From positions 1 through 5,999 of the forward strand of contig CANJDY010000179.1 in NCBI GenBank assembly GCA_947472635.1: a DNA stretch of 5,999 bases, in the 5' to 3' direction. Within the stretch, counting starts at the first letter, position 1; every line of letters starts with the position of its first letter. Under the pieces are notes generated by a model. The model was not told the DNA's origin. It made no database searches and saw nothing but the letters and a program-made list of their open reading frames with translations. A program made the position numbers and the translations under genes. This document shows positions 1 through 5,999 of this stretch, piece after piece. Source of the stretch: Chitinophagaceae bacterium (GTDB lineage Bacteria > Bacteroidota > Bacteroidia > Chitinophagales > Chitinophagaceae).

Positions 1-373
1 CCCTGACCGCAGTTTCATTATTGGAACCAAGCCTGGGTTAAAATATGACATTGAAACCATGACTGTGAAAGCAGGAATGAAAATAAAAATAATTTTTAAA
101 AACAATGATGACATGTTACACAACCTGGTCATTACTAGGCCCGGAACTGCAGACCAAGTAGGTTTATTAGCTGCCAATATGGGATTAAATGGGGAACGTT
201 TAAATTATATTCCAAAAAGCAGTAATATTTTATTTCATACTCGCTTACTACATCCAAAAGAATCGGATGCCATTTATTTCGTAGCGCCCACCGAAGCAGG
301 AGACTATACCTACGTTTGTACTTTTCCAGGACATTATATGGTGATGAGGGGGATATTGAGCGTTACCCAATAA
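1..373 (+). CDS. C-terminal part of a protein ending in an azurin-like type 1 copper domain (5' end outside window)
   Basis: The reading frame is open from base 2 (PDRSFIIGTKPGLKYD...) to a TAA at 371-373, giving 123 visible residues. The ATG at base 59 lies inside the first strands of the domain, so it is not the true start; the gene begins upstream. The fold is a cupredoxin. The sequence shows an N-terminal strand region (GLKYDIETMTVKAG), then NNDDMLHNLVI with His at visible residue 40, then CTFPGHYMVMRG with Cys106, His111 and Met115. The His...Cys-x4-His-x3-Met spacing is that of azurin/auracyanin type 1 copper sites, so all four expected ligands are present. Such domains carry single electrons in the periplasm or at the cell surface. 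In Bacteroidota and Planctomycetes they often sit at the C-terminus of large multidomain propeller/haem proteins, so this may be the tail of such a protein; that part is inference. Two terminators follow directly. The domain call is secure, the full protein identity is not. Confidence 0.88.
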   Translation, partial: PDRSFIIGTKPGLKYDIETMTVKAGMKIKIIFKNNDDMLHNLVITRPGTADQVGLLAANMGLNGERLNYIPKSSNILFHTRLLHPKESDAIYFVAPTEAGDYTYVCTFPGHYMVMRGILSVTQ

Positions 374-393
374 AGTTTGTTTGACTTTATAAT

Positions 394-423
394 ATACCCA
401 GAGGAATCTTTGGGTATTTTTTT
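394..423 (+). terminator. Rho-independent terminator of the copper-domain gene
   Basis: Twenty bases after the TAA, ATACCCA (394-400) pairs with TGGGTAT (411-417). The stem can extend inward by a G-T wobble, an A-T and a G-C pair to a four-base GAAT loop (404-407). The 3' arm runs straight into seven T residues (417-423). This is a classic intrinsic terminator on the + strand, matching the end of the cupredoxin gene. Confidence 0.85.
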
Positions 424-426
424 AAC

Positions 427-466
427 TCGGCTTTTATATTTAAAAAATATAAGCCGATATTTTTTT
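427..466 (+). terminator. Second, tandem Rho-independent terminator
   Basis: TCGGCTT (427-433) pairs with AAGCCGA (451-457). Beyond a two-base TT bulge the stem continues with ATATTT (436-441) against AAATAT (445-450), closing on a three-base A loop. A run of seven T follows at 460-466. The T-run lies on the 3' side of the + strand only, so it works for rightward transcription. It starts four bases after the first terminator's T-run and makes a strong back-up stop between the copper-domain gene and the lipoprotein gene. Confidence 0.8.
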
Positions 467-584
467 AAATCAACAGGAACTGTTAGTTAAGTAAATCCCT
501 TTCCAATATCCAAAAGAAATTGATTGAAATTTTTCCTATTTTAGAAGTATCACTCATTATTAATTGCTAAACTTTTTTGCTATC

Positions 585-2834
585 ATGAAAATTATTTTTG
601 CTTCTCTCTTAGCCTTGGTATTTTTTACCTTTTTTTTATCCTGTAACCAACGGGAACAGTTACCACCAGCTAGGCCTTCTAAAATAGATCCCAATCCTTC
701 ATCGGCATATCTTACACCTGAACAAAGCATGGCTACCATGAAACTTCCTCCGGGTTACCATCTCGAATTGGTAGCCAGTGAGCCAATTATTCAGGAGCCC
801 GTGGCGATTGTTTGGGATGGAAATGGCAGGATGTATGTAGCTGAAATGCGCAGTTATATGCAGGATATAGAAGGCACGGGAGAACGTCTACCTACTTGCC
901 GGATCACAAGATTGGAAGATACGGATGGGGATGGTAAAATGGATAAACATACCATTTACATTGATAGCATGGTATTACCCAGAATGATGCTGGCACTGGA
1001 TGACCGCTTGGTAGTAAACGAAACTTACACCTATAATTTATACAGTTACAGAGATAAAAATGGAGATGGCGTCGCAGATGAAAAAACATTGGTTTATCAT
1101 AATGATACGCCCGATGATGCTAATTTGGAGCACCAAAAAACAGGGCTGGTTTGGAATATAGATAACTGGATTTATGTTACTAGTAACCCTGTACGATACC
1201 GTTATAAAAAAGGTATGCTGGAGGTAGATTCTTTACTTGGGTCAACAGGTGGGCAATGGGGACTTACCCACGATAATTATGGCCGCCTTTATTTTTCTTC
1301 AGCAGGCGGCGAAAAAGCGGCCGTGAATTTTCAAGAGAACCCTGCATATGGTGAGCTAGATATTAGTGACCAACGTGAAGGCGATTTTGATGAGGTATGG
1401 CCGATTGTTGCTACACCCGATGTGCAAGGTGGACAGGGCCGTTTACGAGCTGATAGCACCCTTAATCATTTCACTGCATCCTGCGGACAATCCGTGTTTC
1501 GAGGAGATAGATTACCAGCCAGCATGATTGGAGATCTCTTTATTTGCGAGCCCGTAGGACGACTGATACGTCGTGCAAAAATGGTGGAGCGAAATGGCAT
1601 CGCTACCTTATCCAATGCTTACGACAAAAGAGAATTTTTAGCGGCAACTGATATGAATTTCAGGCCAGTTAATTCTGCTACCGGACCTGATGGCTGTTTA
1701 TACATTGTTGATATGTATCATGGCATCATACAGGAAAGCGAATGGACAAAACCGGATAGCTATATCCACCCTCAAATCAAGCGAAAAAAACTGGACCTCA
1801 ATATTAATCGTGGACGTATTTATAGACTCGTGCATGATGGCTACTCACCAGGGCCAAAACCACAACTACTCAATGCAAGTAACGAACAATTGGTTGAATT
1901 TCTTTCTCATCCCAATGGCTGGTGGCGTGATAATGCACAAAAGTTATTAGTCATTCACGGAGATCTATCGGTAGTGCCTGCACTTAAAAAAATAGCTTTG
2001 AATGAAAGAACAATGTTGGAAAGATGGACATTTTGGAAATCGGGGCCCTCTCCCATTGAAAGGCTTCATGCACTTTGGACATTGGAAGGTCTTAATTCGA
2101 TTGATGAGCAAATTGTGTCTGCCCTACTTAAGGATAATGATGCAGCCCTAAAGAAAGCAGCCATCCGAATCAGCGAAAGATTCTTATTAAAAAACAATTC
2201 CAACTTACTGACTCAACTTCAAACCTTGAAGAATGACAAAGACTATGGTGTAAGAATACAACTTGCCTTATCACTTCGATATAGTGTCAACCCTATATCA
2301 ACCGCGATGTTAAAAGAATTGATTAGTGCAAATCCAGATAATCGCCTGTTGCTAAAAGTAGCGGCTAGAAGCCTTTTAAGAACAGATGAATCATTGGCAG
2401 AACTAAGAGCCAGTACAGAAGGAATGGGTGAAAGAGATAAGGACCTTATAGTGGAAGGTGCTAGTAATTTTAAACAACTGTGTGCAACCTGTCATGGCTT
2501 GGATGGAAAGGGAATCTCAACCAAACTTGCCCCTCCATTATCTGGCTCTGCACGAGTAAATGGGGATAAGGATATTCTCCTCAATATTGTATTACATGGT
2601 TTGAAAGGTCCAGTAGATAATATTAAATACCCTGATATAATGCAACCACAGAAGGAACATACCGATCAATACATCGCCTCCGTACTCAGTTATATTAGAA
2701 ACAGTTTTGGTAATAAGGCAGAAATAATTAGCAGCAACCATGTGAAAAAATTGCGTAAAGCAACAGCAGACAGACAAACTAACTGGACGTTAGAAGAGTT
2801 AAAGGGCTGGAAAAAACCAGAAGAAAAAAAATAA
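585..2834 (+). CDS. Lipoprotein with beta-propeller putative dehydrogenase domain, HEAT-like region and C-terminal cytochrome c domain
   Basis: The product is 749 residues. The ATG at 585 is preferred over the in-frame TTG at 564 because it directly begins a lipoprotein signal: MKIIFASLL, a hydrophobic core, then LSC with the lipid-modified Cys at residue 20. Residues about 45-415 resemble the N-terminal domain of Pirellula/Verrucomicrobium-type putative membrane-bound dehydrogenases (TIGR02604-like, a PQQ-glucose-dehydrogenase-like propeller). Marks of this are PPGYHLELVASEP, WDGNGRMYVAEMRSY, GPDGCLYIVDMYHG and RGRIYRL. Two acidic loops, DTDGDGKMD (112-120) and DKNGDGVAD (157-165), look like calcium-binding loops. 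About 425-610 is helical and HEAT-like, starting with the NGWWRDNAQKLL motif. About 623-707 is a class I cytochrome c domain: CATCHG (Cys633, Cys636, His637, bases 2481-2495), with Met686 in IMQPQ as the likely axial ligand and a final YIRNSFGN helix. A basic tail follows. It is expected to be anchored in the envelope and to pass electrons from an oxidised organic substrate to the haem. The substrate is unknown, and catalysis in this family is inferred rather than shown here. GH92 follows after 91 bases. Confidence 0.9.
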   Translation: MKIIFASLLALVFFTFFLSCNQREQLPPARPSKIDPNPSSAYLTPEQSMATMKLPPGYHLELVASEPIIQEPVAIVWDGNGRMYVAEMRSYMQDIEGTGERLPTCRITRLEDTDGDGKMDKHTIYIDSMVLPRMMLALDDRLVVNETYTYNLYSYRDKNGDGVADEKTLVYHNDTPDDANLEHQKTGLVWNIDNWIYVTSNPVRYRYKKGMLEVDSLLGSTGGQWGLTHDNYGRLYFSSAGGEKAAVNFQENPAYGELDISDQREGDFDEVWPIVATPDVQGGQGRLRADSTLNHFTASCGQSVFRGDRLPASMIGDLFICEPVGRLIRRAKMVERNGIATLSNAYDKREFLAATDMNFRPVNSATGPDGCLYIVDMYHGIIQESEWTKPDSYIHPQIKRKKLDLNINRGRIYRLVHDGYSPGPKPQLLNASNEQLVEFLSHPNGWWRDNAQKLLVIHGDLSVVPALKKIALNERTMLERWTFWKSGPSPIERLHALWTLEGLNSIDEQIVSALLKDNDAALKKAAIRISERFLLKNNSNLLTQLQTLKNDKDYGVRIQLALSLRYSVNPISTAMLKELISANPDNRLLLKVAARSLLRTDESLAELRASTEGMGERDKDLIVEGASNFKQLCATCHGLDGKGISTKLAPPLSGSARVNGDKDILLNIVLHGLKGPVDNIKYPDIMQPQKEHTDQYIASVLSYIRNSFGNKAEIISSNHVKKLRKATADRQTNWTLEELKGWKKPEEKK

Positions 2835-2925
2835 TTTAATTGTTTTTCATCTTTGAATTAAATTTCAAGGGATTTGATAAGACTAATTTTACTGATGCTC
2901 AATTAATAATAACTTATCATTTGTT

Positions 2926-5223
2926 ATGAAAAAAGAACTCCTTCTTTTATTATTTTCAACTAATATGGTTGCAATTTGCATTGCACAAAATAAAAATAAT
3001 ATAAAACAAGAAGTTGATTATGTAAACACCATAATCGGAACGCCCTATGCTGGATTTGAAAAAGGGTTAGAAGGTGGTGGTACTTTACCCGCAGTAGGTA
3101 GACCTTATGCTATGACCAATTTTTTGCCACAAACCGGCGAAAACAAAATGGGACTTACCTCTTATATTTATGAGGACAAAACCATTATGGGATTTTTAGC
3201 TTCGCACCAGCCAACTGTTTGGATGGGCGACTATGGATATGTTTCCGTAATGCCTCAAATTGGTGAACTACAATTGCTACCCAAAGACAGGGCGCTGCCG
3301 TTTAGCCACCAAGATGAAATTACCAAGCCATTTTATTATTCGGTGATATTGGATGCCGGCAACCAACAACATATTAAGGGAGAAATTGCTGCTGCTTCGA
3401 GAGCTGCTATAATTCAATTTACTTTTCCTGCTTCAGAAAAGGCTCGAATCATTATTCAGGGTATCAACTTAAACCCTGCAATGAAAGATCCATCCAACGA
3501 TTATGAAGCCCGCATAAAAAAAATAAAAGGATATGTAAAAATTGATACCCTTCACAATGAAATCACAGGGTACAATCCAGATAGGGTATCCGCTCAACTG
3601 GGTCCCGACCTTCCAAATTTCAAGGGTTACTTTGTTATTCAATGTGATAAAAAAATTGGGTCTTTTGGAACTTGGGACAATTCCTCCATCTCCCCTTCTG
3701 CTACTGAACAATATGGAACTAGAATGGGCGCTTATATCAATTTCAAAACAAAGGCGGGAGAAAAAGTAAAACTGCGCATTGCCACCTCTTTTCTTAGTGT
3801 AGCGCAAGCCAAAATAAACTTAGAAAAAGAAGTTCAAGGATGGGATTTCGAAAAACTGGTTGCTTCAACGCGTTCCGAATGGCAAAATAATTTGAGCCGC
3901 ATAAAAGCGGAAGGAATTACTGAAGATCAAAAAGCAATTTTCTATACTGCCTTATTTCACACAATGCAGTTTCCGAGAGAGTTTTCTGAATATGGAAAAT
4001 ATTACAGTGCTTTTGATGATCAAATTCATACTGGTAACTCCTACACAGATTTTTCCATATGGGATACCTATCGATCGCTTCACCCGTTGTTGATTTTTAC
4101 ACAACCTGACCGGGTAAGTTCAATGATCACTGCTATGTTGCAGATGTACAAAGAAGGTGGCCGTTTACCAATGTGGCCAAACCCTGCAGAAACCAATATC
4201 ATGATTAGTACCCATGCAGATGCTGTTATTGCGGATGCATATATTAAAGGAGTTCGCGGATTTAACACTTCACTCGCTTACGAAGCTTTATTAAAAGACG
4301 CTATGGTACCACCTGTAGATGATACTACTCTTCCTTATGGAGATCGTGATCCATGGACCGGCTATGAAGCCAGGGCTGGGCTAACGGCCTTTAACAGTAT
4401 TGGCTATGTGCCCTTCGGGAAAACAACTGAATCGGTTTCCCGAACCATTGAATATTCTTCTGATAATTATTCAGTTGCCCAGATGGCAAAATCGCTTGGA
4501 AAAACAGCTGATTACAAAAGAATTTTAGGATGGAGTAAAAATTATAAAAATCTCTACGATAAAAAATCTGGATTCCTTATTCCAAAAAATGCAGATGGTT
4601 CTTTTTTACATTTCAATCCAAAGGATAAATTAGGTCGGCAAGACGGTTTTACAGAGGGCGACCAATGGACCTATCTTTTTGGTGCTATGCAAGACATTCC
4701 TGGAATGATTGAAATGATGGGAGGTAATGAAAAATTTGCAACCAAACTGGATGAAAATTTTAATGGCAACCATTACCACCATGATAATGAACCCGGTCAT
4801 CATTATACCTATCTATATGATTATTGTGGGCAACCATGGAAAACACAGGAGTTGATCAGAAAGCATACTACCATCAACTTTCGTAACCAACCCTTGGGCA
4901 TTAATGGCAATGAGGATTGTGGACAAATGGCTTCCTGGTATATTTTTGGTGTAATGGGATTTTATCCTGTAACACCTGCCTCAGGCATTTATGCCATTGG
5001 TGCGCCTCAGTTTCCCAAACTCACCATTCAATATAAAGCAGGCAACCAGGGTAAACAGCTAGTGATTATAGCCAACCACATTTCAGAAGAAAATAAATAT
5101 ATTCAAAGTGTACGATTGGATGGAAAAAAAATTGACCACCCATTTATAAGCCATGAGCAAATAATCAATGGCAATCAATTAGTATTTGAAATGGGACCCC
5201 TTCCCAATAAAGCATGGAAATAA
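2926..5223 (+). CDS. Secreted GH92 family glycoside hydrolase (alpha-mannosidase family)
   Basis: The 765-residue product is full length for the family. The ATG at 2926 begins a type I signal peptide (MKKELLLLLF...), with cleavage likely after Ala20 (CIA/Q). The N-terminal beta-sandwich (about 28-300) starts with VDYVNTIIGTP. The (alpha/alpha)6-barrel part follows, with SIWDTYRSLHPLL (377-389), EGDQWTYLF (577-585), HHDNEPGHH (618-626), YDYCGQPWKTQ (631-641) and GNEDCGQMASWYIFG (661-675), then GFYPV and a C-terminal strand region ending FEMGPLPNKAW. GH92 enzymes are calcium-dependent, inverting exo-alpha-mannosidases that remove terminal mannose from N-glycans or mannans. By family knowledge Glu577 is in the expected general-acid position and the acidic pair Glu663/Asp664 lies in the general-base motif; both are intact. 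The NEP motif belongs to the calcium/-1 subsite region. The linkage cut cannot be read safely: the residues before NEP are His-Asp, and the N-terminal PYAM replaces the commoner PFGM. It probably shares a transcript with the genes on either side. Periplasmic or surface location is inferred from the signal peptide. Confidence 0.95.
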   Translation: MKKELLLLLFSTNMVAICIAQNKNNIKQEVDYVNTIIGTPYAGFEKGLEGGGTLPAVGRPYAMTNFLPQTGENKMGLTSYIYEDKTIMGFLASHQPTVWMGDYGYVSVMPQIGELQLLPKDRALPFSHQDEITKPFYYSVILDAGNQQHIKGEIAAASRAAIIQFTFPASEKARIIIQGINLNPAMKDPSNDYEARIKKIKGYVKIDTLHNEITGYNPDRVSAQLGPDLPNFKGYFVIQCDKKIGSFGTWDNSSISPSATEQYGTRMGAYINFKTKAGEKVKLRIATSFLSVAQAKINLEKEVQGWDFEKLVASTRSEWQNNLSRIKAEGITEDQKAIFYTALFHTMQFPREFSEYGKYYSAFDDQIHTGNSYTDFSIWDTYRSLHPLLIFTQPDRVSSMITAMLQMYKEGGRLPMWPNPAETNIMISTHADAVIADAYIKGVRGFNTSLAYEALLKDAMVPPVDDTTLPYGDRDPWTGYEARAGLTAFNSIGYVPFGKTTESVSRTIEYSSDNYSVAQMAKSLGKTADYKRILGWSKNYKNLYDKKSGFLIPKNADGSFLHFNPKDKLGRQDGFTEGDQWTYLFGAMQDIPGMIEMMGGNEKFATKLDENFNGNHYHHDNEPGHHYTYLYDYCGQPWKTQELIRKHTTINFRNQPLGINGNEDCGQMASWYIFGVMGFYPVTPASGIYAIGAPQFPKLTIQYKAGNQGKQLVIIANHISEENKYIQSVRLDGKKIDHPFISHEQIINGNQLVFEMGPLPNKAWK

Positions 5224-5298
5224 AAAAGACAATTTGAACGATTCCCCTTCTTTAATAAAAAGAAACTAATTCTACAATCTTTCACTTAAAAAAAAACA

Positions 5299-5999
5299 AT
5301 GATTCCCTATTCATTTACCCCTTTAAAAATATTGAATCGGAACATTTTTTATTTCAGTTTACTCTTAATTTTTAGTGGATGTAATAGAAGCCAGGTACCC
5401 ATTCAAAATGGATTAGCAGGATTACCTTTTCTCGATAATTCGGAAACTAGATCTATTTCAGCAGAGAATAGGACGGGCGAAAAAGGAATGGGAGGAATGG
5501 CCATCCCCGATCCGCTGGAACCTTTTCCGGCAGCCTCTGCTAGGGCTGCAGACAGCCTTGGACAAGGATGGAAGGTGAAACCTTTTTTAAGGGTAAATGC
5601 TGGGCAAACAGTTACATTAATGGATGTGGATGGGCCAGGGATAATAGAACATATTTGGATGGTAGAAGGGTTAAGCCGCGCTAATGTATTAAGATGCTAC
5701 TGGGACAACGAGTCAACTCCATCTGTAGAAGTGCCCGTTCCAGACTTCTTTGCAGTAGGCCACGAAAAATTTGCCCGTGTTAATTCACAGGTAGTGATTA
5801 ATAACCCTCAAAATGCACTTAGTTGTTATTGGCCGATGCCTTTCAAGCAACACGCTAAAATAACTTTTACCAACGACAGTAAAAATGATCTCCACTTGCT
5901 TGCTTTTCAAATTACTTACGCAAAAAAAAAGGTTCCAAAAAATACAGCTTATTTCCATGCTCAATGGCGTAGGAGCAACACCAGTACTCAAAACCCATA
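5299..5999 (+). CDS. N-terminal part of a DUF2961 (GH172-type) lipoprotein (3' end outside window)
   Basis: The frame is open from the ATG at 5299 to the window end, giving 233 visible residues without a stop. An in-frame TAA at 5287-5289 rules out an earlier start, and no other Met occurs before residue 64. Residues 1-28 form a lipoprotein signal: a charged start, FYFSLLLIF, then SGC with Cys28 as the lipid site. DUF2961 features follow: GLAGLPFLDNSETRSISAEN (38-57), TGEKGMGG (59-66), DVDGPGIIEHIWM (109-121), LRCYWDNESTPSVEVPVPDF (131-150) then FAVGH, and FHAQWRR (219-225). DUF2961 proteins with known activity form family GH172, whose members act as exo-enzymes on alpha-D-fructofuranosides or D-arabinofuranosides. 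Most members are uncharacterised. The acidic residues that do catalysis in studied members are expected further downstream, so activity cannot be judged here. The gene lies 75 bases after GH92 and is likely co-transcribed with it, suggesting both act on a glycan outside the cytoplasm. The family call is strong; the substrate is unknown. Confidence 0.88.
   Translation, partial: MIPYSFTPLKILNRNIFYFSLLLIFSGCNRSQVPIQNGLAGLPFLDNSETRSISAENRTGEKGMGGMAIPDPLEPFPAASARAADSLGQGWKVKPFLRVNAGQTVTLMDVDGPGIIEHIWMVEGLSRANVLRCYWDNESTPSVEVPVPDFFAVGHEKFARVNSQVVINNPQNALSCYWPMPFKQHAKITFTNDSKNDLHLLAFQITYAKKKVPKNTAYFHAQWRRSNTSTQNP

Noticed and set aside
59..373. Independent 104-residue protein starting at ATG 59
   Set aside because: The frame is open to the window edge and the residues before this Met (GLKYDIE) match the first strand of the azurin-like domain. 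The ATG is internal to a longer gene.
537..544. TATTTTAG as a Bacteroidota -7 promoter element (TAnnTTTG) for the 585 gene
   Set aside because: It has a single mismatch and lies a sensible 40 bases before the ATG, but no TTTG -33 element occurs at 19-21 bases upstream, and such AT-rich matches arise easily by chance.
564..584. TTG at 564 as an upstream start for the propeller-cytochrome lipoprotein
   Set aside because: It would add seven residues (MLNFFAI) before a standard lipoprotein signal that begins exactly at the ATG at 585. The downstream start gives a normal length n-region and lipobox at Cys20.
2833..2864. Perfect 9-base inverted repeat AATTTAATT / AATTAAATT overlapping the stop of the lipoprotein gene
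   Set aside because: The arms contain only A and T, the loop is 14 bases, and no T-run follows, so it would be a very weak terminator. In such AT-rich DNA it may be chance.
2884..2891. TAATTTTA as a -7 promoter element before the GH92 gene
   Set aside because: It has one mismatch to TAnnTTTG, but the nearest usable TTTG (2852-2855) is 28 bases upstream, too far for a normal spacer. A separate GH92 promoter is therefore unproven.
3469..3807. 112-residue reading frame on the - strand inside the GH92 gene, and similar short frames at 904-1089, 1690-1950, 2592-2777, 3542-3769, 4080-4268 and 5785-5991
   Set aside because: All lie within strongly recognised coding genes in other frames, have low-complexity or family-free translations, and show no start-region signals. 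They are shadows of the real genes.
5248..5264. TTCTTT / AAAGAA inverted repeat between GH92 and the DUF2961 gene
   Set aside because: The stem is six pairs with a single G-C pair and no following T-run, so it is not a convincing terminator.

Overview
The window is AT-rich, with all recognisable genes on the + strand. It looks like a chromosomal segment of a Bacteroidota bacterium, possibly of the Chitinophagaceae/Cytophagales type. Supporting signs are the absence of purine-rich Shine-Dalgarno sites before clear start codons, short AT-rich intergenic gaps, two secreted lipoproteins with N-terminal lipoboxes, and protein families (GH92, DUF2961/GH172, propeller-cytochrome c lipoproteins, azurin-like domains) common in glycan-degrading members of that phylum. 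The genus cannot be fixed from this sequence alone.

Layout: (1) bases 1-373 hold the C-terminal end of a protein finishing in an azurin-like type 1 copper domain; its start lies upstream of the window. (2) Bases 374-584 are non-coding and contain two consecutive, well-formed Rho-independent terminators, so transcription from the upstream gene probably ends here. (3) Bases 585-2834 encode a 749-residue lipoprotein made of a beta-propeller 'putative dehydrogenase' domain, an alpha-helical HEAT-like region and a C-terminal cytochrome c domain (CATCH). (4) Bases 2926-5223 encode a complete secreted GH92 family glycosidase (alpha-mannosidase family). (5) Bases 5299-5999 encode the N-terminal 233 residues of a DUF2961 (GH172-type) lipoprotein that runs off the window.

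The last three genes share a strand, are separated by only 91 and 75 bases, and have no convincing terminator between them, so they may form one transcript starting after the tandem terminators. All four products are predicted or likely to act outside the cytoplasm. Two are exo-glycosidase-family proteins and two carry electron-transfer domains (type 1 copper, c-type haem). A reasonable inference is an envelope-located set for glycan trimming and sugar or sugar-derivative oxidation, but no SusC/SusD pair, regulator or transporter is visible, so the substrate is unknown. I saw no mobile element, CRISPR array, tRNA, rRNA or frameshifted gene. The gene families are known ones. The less ordinary points are the combination of families and some variant motifs in the GH92 enzyme.
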